From an uncultured Polaribacter sp. (GTDB lineage Bacteria; Bacteroidota; Bacteroidia; Flavobacteriales; Flavobacteriaceae): 64,000 nt of DNA. The notes under the pieces were generated by a model. That model did no database searches. It had not been told where the DNA came from and saw only the letters and a list, made by a program, of their open reading frames with translations. The DNA is taken from the NCBI RefSeq assembly GCF_947503875.1, contig NZ_CANNFH010000004.1, forward strand, positions 310,001 through 374,000, given 5' to 3'. This document shows, one piece after another, positions 49,501-60,247 of the stretch; the stretch's first letter is position 1, and every line of letters starts with the position of its first letter. Both the position numbers and the translations under genes were made by a program.

Positions 49501-49846
49501 CTAATAAATCTTTTACTTGATTGATGTCTGATATTTCTAATTTTATCATCCAACCTTTTTCGTAAGGATCGCTATTTACTAATTCAGGTTCATCTTCTAG
49601 TGCTTCATTAAATTCAATTACTTCACCAGTTAAAGGCATAAATAAATCAGATACAGTTTTAACAGCCTCTACAGAGCCAAAAACATCTCCTTCTTGCACG
49701 GTATCGTCTAGTGTATCTACATCTACATAAACAATATCACCTAATTCTCCTTGTGCAAAATCGGTAATTCCTACTGTTGCAATATTGCCTTCAATTTTAA
49801 TCCATTCGTGATCTTTTGTATACTTTAATGTTGTTGGAATGTTCAT
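49466..49846 (-). CDS. gcvH: Glycine cleavage system H protein
   Basis: A 126-residue lipoyl carrier protein. The lipoylated Lys63 is in FGSVEAVKTVSDLF; the fold motifs HEWIKIEG (13-20), GITDFAQGELGDIVYVD and the end block YEKGWMIKLEI are all present. The H protein shuttles the aminomethyl group between P, T and L proteins in glycine oxidation. No other gcv gene is here. The gene follows sprA by 18 bp on the same strand, an odd but recurrent neighbourhood in this phylum. Its 3' end overlaps the start of the VanZ-like gene by 35 bp. Confidence 0.95.
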   Translation of the reverse strand: MNIPTTLKYTKDHEWIKIEGNIATVGITDFAQGELGDIVYVDVDTLDDTVQEGDVFGSVEAVKTVSDLFMPLTGEVIEFNEALEDEPELVNSDPYEKGWMIKLEISDINQVKDLLDAEGYKAIIEG

Positions 49847-49864
49847 GTTATATTTTATTTATTA

Positions 49865-52800
49865 TTAATTTCTTCCTAAATTGTAAATAATATTAAACCC
49901 ACCATTTATTGCTTGCCTAGGGAAAGTGGTAGATATAGCATATCTAGAGGTTTGATGATTGTAGTAAAAAGATGCGGTTAAGCTGCTACTTAATCTATAA
50001 TCTGCGGTAAATTTAATAGAAAATAATCGTTGTCCACCACTAATTTGGTCATTATCTTCATCCACAGCTCTAATTTGTGTTAAATTATCTCGTAAAGAAA
50101 TGTCTCCTCTTAAATTTATATCACCTTTTAAGGTGGTTTTTTTACCTGTAAAACGGGTGTTTACTTTAACATCTTTAAAAACATAACCTAAACCAAAAAT
50201 ATATTCGGTTCCTTTAATATCGGTTAAAGTACTATTATTAAAGTTCATGGTTAATGTTCTATCACTTATAACCTCTCCTCTAAAAGAAAAGGAATTTTTC
50301 ATTTTAAGATCTACTTTAATTAATGGTGAGAATTCGTCTACTAGAGTAGCAGAGGCTACTAATAATTCTGCCTCATAATTTCCAGAAGGATTTGTGGTAT
50401 CAAAAGGATTTGCAGCGTCAAATTGTAAATTATTGGTAAAACTGGCAACTGTGTAAGAAGAGTTGTAACCATGAGAAACCACAAATGTACTAAAGTTCTT
50501 TTTAAAGAAATCTAGTTTCATTAAACCATTGTATCTCAAATTCCAATTAGGTAAAGGGATATTTCTGAACAAGCCTTTGTTTACTTTTTCTGGATTTGTA
50601 CCAGAGTAAGCTGCTATAAATGCTGGTAAAAGTACTTGCTGACTGGTTTCTCCAAAGCCTTCTATTGGTGCTCCTGTTTCTGCTGCTAATCTATTGGCAA
50701 TAGTACCTCTGTAAGCTCTCATGGTTTCAAATAAGGCGTCACCATTTTTAAAAGCAGTACCAATCATGTTATGGCTTGTGCTAAAGTTACCATTCTCAAA
50801 AGCAGGTGCACTAAAATCTAAAGCACCATTTTCTGTGCCATTTACAACCACATCTAGTTGTTGCGATAAATCTCTTGTTCTTATATTATTACCTCTAACG
50901 TCTATATTTAAATCTTTAAAAGGTTTAACTGTAAAGTTGTAATCTATCTTGCTAAAGCTTGTACGACTGTAGGTTTTGTTAAAATATTCTTGAGTAGGAT
51001 CATTAGAATTTGGATCTCTAGGTGCTATTAACCAACCATTTTCTAACGCTTTATTTCTAATATCTACTTGACTACCAAAGGCAAAGGCGGTTGGTGCACC
51101 ACCTAAGAAACCAACATTTTGATCGTAACCAGGTAAAAACTGACCGTTATTTTCTGTATAACTAATTTTACCTTGTTTCACAGAAGTAACTACACCATAA
51201 ATACCTTTTAATATTTGTTTTCCTACAGGTAGTTTTTTCTTTTTATTTATTCTTCCTGGGGCAGGAGGTAAGCCATTTTTTGATTTATTTTTATTATTTT
51301 TTCTTTGCCTTTTGGTCATTAATAATTTTTCAAAACCTAAGCCTTTGTAAAATTTACTTAATGTAAATGTGGTATTTAAGTTATGCGTATTTGCATTTTG
51401 AATTACGTTACCTACTAAATTTACGTAAGATACTGCATTACCATCATTATCAGCGATACTACTTTGTGCGGCTGCTTGCCAATCAAAATCTGCAGTGTAG
51501 GCATAATCTGCTTTTATCCAACTTAAAAAAGGGATTTTATCTATGGGTAATTTATATGTCCCATTTAATTTTTGATGATATAAATTGGCTCTACCTGTGT
51601 TAAAGAAATCATCAAAAATTTGAATTTCTTCATCAGTACCAAACGTATCAAAAAGAGAACTATTGGTAGCATTAAAGTTTAGTTGAAGTGATTTGGTTAA
51701 ATCAAAACCAATGGTATAATCCCAGTCAAATAAAAATCTACGTTGTATTAATTCTGGTTGTGGAGACAAGCCTGGTACTAAATTTCTAGATTGTTGCTCT
51801 GTATAATTTCTATTAATTCTGGAGTTTATAGCAACTGTATTTGGTACTGGATTAAAGTTAAAATCTTTTATGAGTTTTAAATATTTGTTGCTTAAAAGAG
51901 CTACATTTTTAAAAGGCTCAATAGATTTTCCTTCAAAGTTATAATTGTAAGTAGCACCAGCTGTAACATTTTGATTTATAAATTTCTGAATGTTATAATC
52001 TCTATGAAATTCTTCATTTTGCGCATAAGAGACGGTTATATTTTCAACATCATAAAATGCTGGTTTTCTAGTTGAATTGGGGTTTCTATTCTTTTTTACA
52101 TTGATAAAACTAATACTGGTTCTTTTGGTATAATCTCTAGAAAATTCACTATTGGGGTTTTGGTCTATAGCTTCTGCCAAAGTAACATCTTGAAATTGAG
52201 GATCAAATTTTGGATCTATAAACTTTTCTCCAATACTATAACTCATAGGCAATTGTATGCCCCATTTTTCTGGTGTTAAAACTTTACCTAATTGCACAGT
52301 TGTGGCAACATCATATTGCTTTGTTTCGTCTAAACTACGTTGGTTTACTCTGTCTTCTACATTACCAAAACCTATGGTAGATATGCTACCTGCTAAAGAA
52401 ACATTGGCTACATCTGCTATGTTAGCATCTGCATTTAAAACAGCTGCCCAACCACCTTCGTTATCAAAGTCGGCAGAACGTAATTCGTTAAACCAAACTT
52501 CACCACTTTTAGGTGTTAAAGAGGTATTTTTTAAACCTAACATAATAGTTCTTAATTCTGCCAAAGTTGGGTTACCTTTCACACTTATTTTGTAAGGGAA
52601 ATCTGCAGATTGTTGGGTAGAAGTATAAAGCTGATTTATAGGAGCTACTGTTGCACCTAACGCATCTCTCTCTAATTTTACCAATCCAAAGGTTTCTAAA
52701 AAGGCGTCTAAATTATTTGCTTCTGGCCAAATATCTAATGCAGAACCACCATTACCAGAAGGTGTAAGTGGTAATTCTATCTCATAAAAGTTTTCGTTTA

Positions 52801-55800
52801 AATCTGTACCAAGTCTTATTATTGCAGAAAAATCGCCACTATTAATACCAATTTCTTGTTCATTGTCTTGTAAGTGCATAAACATTTTTAAACGTTTAAA
52901 ACGTCTTAAATCTACACTTATGTTCTTGTAAATTGCTCTAACTTGGTTTGGTTCTAGTCTGTTTACATTTAATGTTACAGATTGTTCATTTTGCAGTTGT
53001 ACAGTTGTAGTTCCTTGTAAACGTTCACGCTCAATTCCTGGTGGTTGTATGTAACTGCCTTCATTTTGCTCTATACTTACTACACCTACTTCAAAATCGT
53101 TTAGTTCGTCTTGGGTAAGATCTCTATCTGGGTTTACTGCTGGGTCTAGAGTTCTTACATAACGTCTCCAATCTCCTCGTACCAAATCTAATTCACCAAA
53201 ACGAATAACTACAGGCATTCTAAAGTTAGTTAAAAACATTCTCATAAAGCGAATGCTATTAAAGTCTGTAATTCCATTTACAGGAGTTCCACTTCTTATA
53301 GGAACTCTAAATTGGTACCATTTACTTACTTGTGTAGTTCCGTTTTCTAGAGTAACATTAGTTGTTTTTTCATCTACAATAAAACCTAGCCCTTTTCTTA
53401 AAGACGCCTTATCTAAAGAAATTTTATATTCATAGTAACTCTCTACCGTGTTCATGGTTTGGTCTCTATTGATATCTTCTACATCCGGAAAGTTTGTAGA
53501 TGAAGTAGGAAAAGGTTCTCCACCTTGGTTTAAAGTAGGTGAATTACCTTGTGTGTTATTAAAATCTTTATATCTTGTTATTAGTGATGCATCTATAGCG
53601 TCTAAATTACTCCCTCTAAAAAACTGAAAGTTATCTGCAGCAGGATCATCTAAGGTAGCATATCTTCCAATTCCAGGGAGGTTTCTTTCTTCTTCATCTG
53701 TTAAACCATCAAAACCAATATCTTGATTTGTTCTGGCGGCATCTTCCTCGTTAAAAGCATAAATAATTGAGGGATTTCTAGGAACATCTCCCCAAATGGT
53801 ACTATTTACATTGTTTCCTGCTGCTTTTAAACCATCTTCTGGCAAACCGTTTTCGTACATTTTACGGTTATCTTTTAAAACATCTTCAGAAATATTACCC
53901 AAATTTATATACAAATCTCCTACTTGGTTTATTGGGTTTTCAGGGTTAATCCCGTTTGGTAAACCTTCTTCGTTAGTTATAGAATAATTTTCATAAGGAT
54001 CCATAATCCAGAATTGCATATATTCTACATTGGCTTGGTCAAAATTATTAGTATTTAAAGGTCTTGTAATACCACCCCATCTTGTTTCTGGGTTTTGTAA
54101 TGTTACTTTTCCTTCTTGTATGGTTGCATCAGGATCAAAATTGTAAGAACCTCTTTCTTGTGGAAAATAAGCTAAATCTAATGTTCTTATTAATGCGTTT
54201 TGTGTAAGATCTAGTTGTAAATTCGGAAATAATTCGCCAAAATTAATTTGTCTTGTTTCAGCTCTAGAAAGTTCGTCTGCATCTACACTTTGTGGTGTTT
54301 CTCCTATTCCATAGAAAATTTGATCTATGGTATACCACGCTAACTTTGCTCTTTTGTAGTTATACGATAAATCGTCTCGCTCTCCGTTTAAATTAGGAAA
54401 AAATCTTGGAGTACTGGCTTCATACCAATCTAAAGGAGATAACAAACTTATTGGAATTTGCGAAGCCTCAAAATCATCTATATAAGAAGTTGCAGCACCA
54501 GCAACATCAATACCACTTGGTGTACCAGGAATTAAATAGGCCATATCTGCTCTAACAGAAATATTAGAGGGTGCATCTGTATCTACAAAAGGCAATAGAT
54601 TTGCGGCTTTGGTAAGTAAAGGAACCTCTGTAGAAAAATCAAAATTAAAACCTAACATGGTGTTGTTAATTGGGTCTGCACCAAAATTAACCTTAGGTGT
54701 TAATGGTCTTTCTTCCACATTTAAAAAAGTAGCGCCTACTAAAAAATTATCAGAAAATTTATGTTCTACTTCTACACCAAAAAAGGTTTTTCTTTGTTGA
54801 TTAAAAACAGCATTATTTTCTGTAGAAACACTAATAGGAACGCCAGATGCTTGTAAACCAGGATCTATTATTTGTACTCTACCTGCTAAATAATCTACTA
54901 CATAATCTACACCTTCTACCAATTGTCTTCCGCCAGCAGAAACTCTAACAGAACCTCTTGGTACGTTAAAAGCGCCAATTGGTATACCACCAGAATTTTC
55001 TGATTTAAAGTATCCTTTTAAGAAGTATTTGTCTTTATTTTGAAAATTGTTTTTAATGTTTATTTTAGTGTTTAAATAGAGTTCTTTAAACAAAAATGCT
55101 TCATCTGCTGGTGCAGTAAGCTCATTGGCTAAATCGTTACCAAAAGGTTCTGGCGTTGGAAAAAATATAAATCCGTTTTCAGAATTTACAGTAATACCTT
55201 CTACATAATCAAAGAAACCATCTGGTTCTCTGGCCTGACTTTGATCTAGTTGATCTAAATTTAAAACTTGTAATAAGGGTTGGTTGGTAAGACCTGGAGT
55301 TTGTGCATTTTGTAGCACGTTAGAAGGAATCCCTGTTTGATCATCTCTATATTGTATTTCGAATCTAAAACCGTCTTGTGTTAGTGGAAACGCGCCTAAG
55401 GCATACACGTTTTTCATCATTAAACGCCAAGTAGGAAAAGATTCGTTTTCTCCTGTTGCTGGGTTTTCTCTAAAAGTTTGTAAAATTTCACTTCGTAATA
55501 ATTTAACCGCTAAATTTTTTGGTGCTTGTATACCATCATTAGAAAATTCACCAACTTTAAAAGAGTTTTTTGTACTACCTGCTACTGTTCCTGCAACTGT
55601 ATATTCATAAGCAACAGCTAAAACATCACCATCATTTAACCTCCTGTTTAAGGAGATAAAACCTAACTGAGAGTTTAGTCTATATTCATTTTCTTCTAAT
55701 TTTCTTGCATTCTCTAAAATAGAATAATTAGTACCATTTTGCATCATAAATGAAGCTAAAGTACCATCTATAGTAGATACATCTCTAATACCACCATCTT

Positions 55801-56998
55801 CTGTAAGTAATGTAGATATGTTGTTAGATTCGTTGGCTGGTAAATTTCTACCAGCAATATTTGGCGGACTTGTAGGTTGAATATTACCTGCTTGATCTAC
55901 TAAAAAAGCATTGTTTGTTTCTCCAATATCTGCAAAGGCAACAATACTTCTAAAATCTTCTGTGCTTGCGTTTCTATTGGTAATCCAAACTTCTATTCGT
56001 GTTATGTTTACAGGACTACTAATTAGCGGGTAATTTTTAAGAGCGTTGGCATAATTATCTACAAAAAATTGAGATAAGAAAAAGTGCCTATCATTATCAT
56101 AATCGGTAGTTCTTAGTTCAAAAGGTTGTATAGATGCACCACCTTCTGCAACCACTGTTTGACTTTCTGAGTTTTGTTGTGAGAATACTGTGGTAATATT
56201 TGTGTTCCCAAATTTTAAATCTGCTTTTACCCCAAAAAGACTTTGTGCACCCGTAATTAAAGAGTTTTTAATGGGCATAGAAACGTTACCAGCTTCTAAA
56301 CCTTGTATAATATCATCTTCTGTTGGAGTAAAGCCAACTTTTACTAAATTCTGAAAATCGAAAGAAGCTTGTGTATCGTAATTTGCTGTAAATTCTAAAC
56401 GCTCACCTACTTTTGCTCTAACACTAGCGTTTATTTGTTGATCAAAGTCAAAATTAAAGTTACTTCTGTTTTCTTCAGAAATTTGTGGGTTTTCTGTATT
56501 TTGATAAATAAAACCTAGTTTTACGTTTAAGTTACCTGTTGGTGTTACTTTTACTTCTGTACCACCAAATATAGTTTCAAAAAATTTAGAGTTTACGTAA
56601 TATGTAGGTAGTAAATCTTTTTGCGCATCTTTGGCTCCTTTTTTCTTGCTATTTGTTGCGCCTACCTTTTCTTTGTAATATTGTAACATATCGCGTTTTA
56701 AACGATATTTTTCGTATTCTCTTGGTGTTAAATATATGGGTGTTCTTGTCCAGTAATTTCCAACTTTTTCTACAATTACATAACGATTTAGGGTTTTATC
56801 GAAAATAATTTCTTTTTCGGCTAAATCGTCTAAAAATAAACCACCTTTTTGGGTGTTTTTAAAATTGTAACGTAATTTAATAGAATCTTTTTTTACACCT
56901 GTAGAATCTTGTTCTTTAGTGTTTTGTGCATAGGAAACTAAATTTACTGAGAAAGTAATTACTAAAAATAAGAAGGTGTTTTTAAATAAAGTACTCAA
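49865..56998 (-). CDS. sprA: Cell-surface protein SprA, T9SS outer-membrane translocon
   Basis: The 2377-residue protein is among the largest bacterial outer-membrane proteins and has the SprA length. A signal peptide (cleavage near SYAQ, residue 25) is followed by KGGLFLDDLAEKEIIFDKTL and DMLQYYKEKVGATN, then TGNLNVKLGFIYQNTENPQ and the 36-strand barrel region (about 140 to 2377). The last strand ends INGGFNIIYNLGRN. SprA (Sov in Porphyromonas) forms the type IX secretion translocon and is required for gliding in Flavobacterium. The 594-aa cargo protein at 12136 would use it. It lies between ruvA (4-bp gap) and gcvH; the group maeB, ruvA, sprA, gcvH is conserved in the family (recalled). Confidence 0.97.
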   Translation of the reverse strand: MSTLFKNTFLFLVITFSVNLVSYAQNTKEQDSTGVKKDSIKLRYNFKNTQKGGLFLDDLAEKEIIFDKTLNRYVIVEKVGNYWTRTPIYLTPREYEKYRLKRDMLQYYKEKVGATNSKKKGAKDAQKDLLPTYYVNSKFFETIFGGTEVKVTPTGNLNVKLGFIYQNTENPQISEENRSNFNFDFDQQINASVRAKVGERLEFTANYDTQASFDFQNLVKVGFTPTEDDIIQGLEAGNVSMPIKNSLITGAQSLFGVKADLKFGNTNITTVFSQQNSESQTVVAEGGASIQPFELRTTDYDNDRHFFLSQFFVDNYANALKNYPLISSPVNITRIEVWITNRNASTEDFRSIVAFADIGETNNAFLVDQAGNIQPTSPPNIAGRNLPANESNNISTLLTEDGGIRDVSTIDGTLASFMMQNGTNYSILENARKLEENEYRLNSQLGFISLNRRLNDGDVLAVAYEYTVAGTVAGSTKNSFKVGEFSNDGIQAPKNLAVKLLRSEILQTFRENPATGENESFPTWRLMMKNVYALGAFPLTQDGFRFEIQYRDDQTGIPSNVLQNAQTPGLTNQPLLQVLNLDQLDQSQAREPDGFFDYVEGITVNSENGFIFFPTPEPFGNDLANELTAPADEAFLFKELYLNTKINIKNNFQNKDKYFLKGYFKSENSGGIPIGAFNVPRGSVRVSAGGRQLVEGVDYVVDYLAGRVQIIDPGLQASGVPISVSTENNAVFNQQRKTFFGVEVEHKFSDNFLVGATFLNVEERPLTPKVNFGADPINNTMLGFNFDFSTEVPLLTKAANLLPFVDTDAPSNISVRADMAYLIPGTPSGIDVAGAATSYIDDFEASQIPISLLSPLDWYEASTPRFFPNLNGERDDLSYNYKRAKLAWYTIDQIFYGIGETPQSVDADELSRAETRQINFGELFPNLQLDLTQNALIRTLDLAYFPQERGSYNFDPDATIQEGKVTLQNPETRWGGITRPLNTNNFDQANVEYMQFWIMDPYENYSITNEEGLPNGINPENPINQVGDLYINLGNISEDVLKDNRKMYENGLPEDGLKAAGNNVNSTIWGDVPRNPSIIYAFNEEDAARTNQDIGFDGLTDEEERNLPGIGRYATLDDPAADNFQFFRGSNLDAIDASLITRYKDFNNTQGNSPTLNQGGEPFPTSSTNFPDVEDINRDQTMNTVESYYEYKISLDKASLRKGLGFIVDEKTTNVTLENGTTQVSKWYQFRVPIRSGTPVNGITDFNSIRFMRMFLTNFRMPVVIRFGELDLVRGDWRRYVRTLDPAVNPDRDLTQDELNDFEVGVVSIEQNEGSYIQPPGIERERLQGTTTVQLQNEQSVTLNVNRLEPNQVRAIYKNISVDLRRFKRLKMFMHLQDNEQEIGINSGDFSAIIRLGTDLNENFYEIELPLTPSGNGGSALDIWPEANNLDAFLETFGLVKLERDALGATVAPINQLYTSTQQSADFPYKISVKGNPTLAELRTIMLGLKNTSLTPKSGEVWFNELRSADFDNEGGWAAVLNADANIADVANVSLAGSISTIGFGNVEDRVNQRSLDETKQYDVATTVQLGKVLTPEKWGIQLPMSYSIGEKFIDPKFDPQFQDVTLAEAIDQNPNSEFSRDYTKRTSISFINVKKNRNPNSTRKPAFYDVENITVSYAQNEEFHRDYNIQKFINQNVTAGATYNYNFEGKSIEPFKNVALLSNKYLKLIKDFNFNPVPNTVAINSRINRNYTEQQSRNLVPGLSPQPELIQRRFLFDWDYTIGFDLTKSLQLNFNATNSSLFDTFGTDEEIQIFDDFFNTGRANLYHQKLNGTYKLPIDKIPFLSWIKADYAYTADFDWQAAAQSSIADNDGNAVSYVNLVGNVIQNANTHNLNTTFTLSKFYKGLGFEKLLMTKRQRKNNKNKSKNGLPPAPGRINKKKKLPVGKQILKGIYGVVTSVKQGKISYTENNGQFLPGYDQNVGFLGGAPTAFAFGSQVDIRNKALENGWLIAPRDPNSNDPTQEYFNKTYSRTSFSKIDYNFTVKPFKDLNIDVRGNNIRTRDLSQQLDVVVNGTENGALDFSAPAFENGNFSTSHNMIGTAFKNGDALFETMRAYRGTIANRLAAETGAPIEGFGETSQQVLLPAFIAAYSGTNPEKVNKGLFRNIPLPNWNLRYNGLMKLDFFKKNFSTFVVSHGYNSSYTVASFTNNLQFDAANPFDTTNPSGNYEAELLVASATLVDEFSPLIKVDLKMKNSFSFRGEVISDRTLTMNFNNSTLTDIKGTEYIFGLGYVFKDVKVNTRFTGKKTTLKGDINLRGDISLRDNLTQIRAVDEDNDQISGGQRLFSIKFTADYRLSSSLTASFYYNHQTSRYAISTTFPRQAINGGFNIIYNLGRN

Positions 56999-57002
56999 AG
57001 CA

Positions 57003-57584
57003 TTAAAGGCTTTTTAAAGCTAATTTTATAATTTGTTCTACAGAAGCTTCTGCATTTTCGTTTAAAATAGAAGTAATAATTTTGTCAGACTGTTTTCTAT
57101 TAAAACCTAAAACTTCTAAAGCAGATAACGCTTCATCTTTATTTGTATTGCTTGTAACGGCAGAAATTTCGTCTATATTAAACGTTTTAAGTATCTTATC
57201 TTTTAAATCTACAATTACCCTTTGTGCGGTTTTGGCGCCTATACCTTTTACAGATTGTATTAAAGCCACGTTTTCAGACGCTATTGCATTTTGTATTTCT
57301 TCAGATGTCATAGAAGAGCACATGGTTCTTGCAATACTTGGTCCTACTCCAGAAACAGAAATTAATAACTTAAAAACTTCTCTTTCTGTTTTGTTGATAA
57401 ATCCAAAAAGTGTGTGCGCATCTTCTCTAATAGACAAATGCGTGTATAAAACAACGTTTTCATCTGCGGGTAAACTAGAAAAGGTATTTAAAGAAATATG
57501 CAGTAAATAGCCAACTCCATTGCAATCTACTACAACTTCTGTAGGGCTTTTTTCTACTAATCTTCCTCTTACTTGTGTAATCAT
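57003..57584 (-). CDS. ruvA: Holliday junction ATP-dependent DNA helicase subunit RuvA
   Basis: A 193-residue protein of usual length. Domain I is an OB-fold (MITQVRGRLVEKSPTEVVVD, 1-20). Domain II has two helix-hairpin-helix motifs, LISVSGVGPSIARTMC (about 72-87) and IQSVKGIGAKTAQRVIVDLK (109-128). Domain III at the C-terminus (EALSALEVLGFNRKQSDKII) binds RuvB. RuvA tetramers hold the four-way junction during branch migration. It is 4 bp before sprA and 86 bp after maeB on the same strand. No other ruv gene is in the window. Confidence 0.96.
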   Translation of the reverse strand: MITQVRGRLVEKSPTEVVVDCNGVGYLLHISLNTFSSLPADENVVLYTHLSIREDAHTLFGFINKTEREVFKLLISVSGVGPSIARTMCSSMTSEEIQNAIASENVALIQSVKGIGAKTAQRVIVDLKDKILKTFNIDEISAVTSNTNKDEALSALEVLGFNRKQSDKIITSILNENAEASVEQIIKLALKSL

Positions 57585-57670
57585 AAGCTTTTTTCAGGCT
57601 TCTAAAGTAACTATTTTTTTATTGTAGGGCAAAGGTTTTGTTTTTTGATAAAATTTTGCCCTTAAAATTC

Positions 57671-59962
57671 TTAGTTGTTACTTTTTTCTGCTCTTTTTTC
57701 TTTTTGCTGTGCATCTACAGCAGCTAAAGCGGCCATATTTACCATTTCGTCTACACTAGCACCTAATTGTAAAATATGTACAGGTTTATCAAATCCTAAA
57801 ATTACAGGTCCAATAGATTCTGCACCTTGTACTTCTTTTAGCAATTTATAGGTAATGTTTGCCGATTCTAAATTTGGAAAAATAAGTACGTTTACTTTTT
57901 TACCATTTAGTTTAGAAAACGGAAATTCTTTGGCTAACAATTCTGGATTTAAAGCAAAATCTGCTTGTATTTCACCATCAATTACAACATCTGGAAAATT
58001 ACGATGAATAAAAGAAACGGCCTCTCTAATTTTCTTAGAAGATTCTGCATTTGAAGAGCCAAAGTTAGAAAAGGATAACATGGCAATATTTGGTTTCATA
58101 CCAAACATACTTGCAAAATTACCAGTCATTTGTGCAATTTTAGCCAAATCTTTAGCAGAAGGATTCTCATTAATTGTAGTATCTGCCAAAAATAAAGGGC
58201 CTTGTTTGGTTAACATTAAATTACAGGCTGCAATTCTAGAAACATCTTTACTTTTTTCTACCAACTCTAACATTGGTTTTACTACAGAACGATAAGGTCT
58301 AGAATATCCTGTAATTAAAGCATCTGCTTCACCAGTATTTACCATCATTGCAGCAAAATAATTACGTTCTCGCATTAATTTTTTAGCTTCAGAAAAAGTA
58401 CGCCCTTTTCTTTGTCTTTTTTGCCAATAAGCTTCTCCAAAACGATTTCTTCTTTCTGTTTCTTCGTCTGTTTTTGGATCTATAATTGCTACATTACCCG
58501 TAAAACCAATTTCTTCTTTTAATTCTTGAATTACATCTTTTCTTCCCAATAAAATTGGTAAAGCTATTTTTTCTTCAAAAACTCTTTGTGCGGCTTTTAA
58601 AACATCTATTTGATCTGCTTCAGCAAAAACCACTTTTTTTAAGTTACTTTTTGCTCTGTTGTGTAATAATCTAACTTCTTTATTACCAGAACCAGAACGT
58701 TCCATTAACTCTTCTCTGTAGCGATTCCAATCTTCTATTGGTTCTAAGGCTACACCAGAATCCATGGCTGCTTTGGCAATAGCTGGTGGTATTTCGTAAA
58801 TTAATCTAGGGTCAAAAGGTTTTGGTATAATGTATTCTTTACCAAAGGTTAAGCTTACTTCGTCATACACAATATTTACTTGTTCTGGCACAGATTTTTT
58901 AGCTAAATCTGCCAAGGCATGTACTGCTGCCATTTTCATTTCTTCGTTAATTTTAGTTGCTCTAACATCTAAAGCACCTCTAAAAATAAACGGAAAACCT
59001 AGTACATTATTTACCTGGTTTGGATTGTCTGACCTACCTGTAGCCATAATAATGTCTTCTCTTGTTGCTATGGCTAAATCGTACTCTATTTCTGGCACTG
59101 GGTTTGCCATTGCAAATACAATAGGGTTTGCTGCCATAGATAGTAACATGTTTGGTGTAACCACATCTGGCATAGAAAGACCAATAAAAACATCGGCATC
59201 TTTCATGGCGCTTTCTAAAGTATCTAAATCTCTATCTGTAGCAAACTCTGCTTTTTGCGAAGTTAAATTTCCTCTGTCTTTTCTTATAACACCTTTACTA
59301 TCGCACATTACCACATTTTCTCGTTTTACACCTAATTTTAGGTATAATCTTGTACAAGAAATTGCTGCTGCACCTGCACCACTTACTACTATTTTTACTT
59401 TAGAAATATCTTTTTTAGAAATTTCTACGGCATTTTTTAACGCGGCAGCAGATATAATTGCAGTTCCATGCTGATCATCATGCATTACAGGAATATCCAA
59501 TTCCTCTTTTAACCTATTCTCTATTTCAAAAGCTTCAGGAGCTTTAATATCTTCTAAATTAATACCACCAAAAGTTGGCGCAATTGCTTTTACAGTTTCT
59601 ATAAATTTTTCTGTATCTGCAGCATCTACTTCAATATCAAAAACATCTATATCTGCAAATATTTTAAAAAGTAAACCTTTCCCTTCCATAACAGGTTTAG
59701 AGGCATCTGGGCCAATATTACCCAAACCTAAAACAGCAGTTCCGTTAGAAATTACTGCGACTAAATTACCTTTAGCTGTGTATTTATAAGCGTTGTTTTT
59801 GTCTTTTTCTATTTCTAAACAAGGCTCTGCAACCCCAGGTGAATACGCCAAAGCTAAATCGTGCTGAGTAGCATATTTTTTTGTAGGAATCACTGCAATT
59901 TTTCCTGGTTTTGGTTTTGCATGATATACTAAAGCTTCGTGTCTTTTTCTAGAATCGCTCAT
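57671..59962 (-). CDS. maeB: NADP-dependent malic enzyme, MaeB type (phosphotransacetylase fusion)
   Basis: 763 residues, the length of the MaeB fusion. The N-terminal malic domain shows YSPGVAEPCLEIEKD (39-53) and EGKGLLFKIFADIDVFDIEV (91-110). The NAD(P)-binding domain has GAGAAAISCTRLYLKLGVKR (195-214). From about 430 on is a phosphate acetyl/butyryl transferase-like domain (GRKDVIQEL, NTGEADALITGYSRPY, FLADTTINENPSA), regulatory in known MaeB enzymes. It converts malate to pyruvate with NADPH. A minus-strand -7 element TATCTTTG is at 59994-60001. It leads the ruvA-sprA-gcvH run. Confidence 0.95.
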   Translation of the reverse strand: MSDSRKRHEALVYHAKPKPGKIAVIPTKKYATQHDLALAYSPGVAEPCLEIEKDKNNAYKYTAKGNLVAVISNGTAVLGLGNIGPDASKPVMEGKGLLFKIFADIDVFDIEVDAADTEKFIETVKAIAPTFGGINLEDIKAPEAFEIENRLKEELDIPVMHDDQHGTAIISAAALKNAVEISKKDISKVKIVVSGAGAAAISCTRLYLKLGVKRENVVMCDSKGVIRKDRGNLTSQKAEFATDRDLDTLESAMKDADVFIGLSMPDVVTPNMLLSMAANPIVFAMANPVPEIEYDLAIATREDIIMATGRSDNPNQVNNVLGFPFIFRGALDVRATKINEEMKMAAVHALADLAKKSVPEQVNIVYDEVSLTFGKEYIIPKPFDPRLIYEIPPAIAKAAMDSGVALEPIEDWNRYREELMERSGSGNKEVRLLHNRAKSNLKKVVFAEADQIDVLKAAQRVFEEKIALPILLGRKDVIQELKEEIGFTGNVAIIDPKTDEETERRNRFGEAYWQKRQRKGRTFSEAKKLMRERNYFAAMMVNTGEADALITGYSRPYRSVVKPMLELVEKSKDVSRIAACNLMLTKQGPLFLADTTINENPSAKDLAKIAQMTGNFASMFGMKPNIAMLSFSNFGSSNAESSKKIREAVSFIHRNFPDVVIDGEIQADFALNPELLAKEFPFSKLNGKKVNVLIFPNLESANITYKLLKEVQGAESIGPVILGFDKPVHILQLGASVDEMVNMAALAAVDAQQKEKRAEKSNN

Positions 59963-59993
59963 AAGAATATTTTCTATTAAATTATTGCCTACA

Positions 59994-60001
59994 AAGATAG
60001 G
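59994..60001 (-). promoter_or_regulatory. -7 promoter element for maeB
   Basis: TATCTTTG on the minus strand, 31 bp before the start at 59962. The rest of the gap to 60247 is AT-rich and shows nothing else. Confidence 0.65.
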
Positions 60002-60247
60002 ATTTTCAATAGAAGAGTAAAGAATGATAACAATTCTTTTTAGTTATCTTTTTGCGACTAAAAAATTAAGTAATACTTTTAAAACTATGTTGGTTGATTG
60101 GTGAAAATAAGATACGCTTAGCATATAAAAGAAGCTTGTTTACTTGTATTTCTTCTAAATAAGAGTGGTTAAATTTGGTTTAACATTTTTTAAACTTTTT
60201 TTTTAAACAGAAACTTTATGTTTGCCTTTATTAAATAAATGTGCTAA

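Noticed and set aside
50721..50942. Plus-strand ORFs inside sprA and other large genes
   Set aside because: They are short frames opposite well-supported coding sequence, with no start context or family motif.
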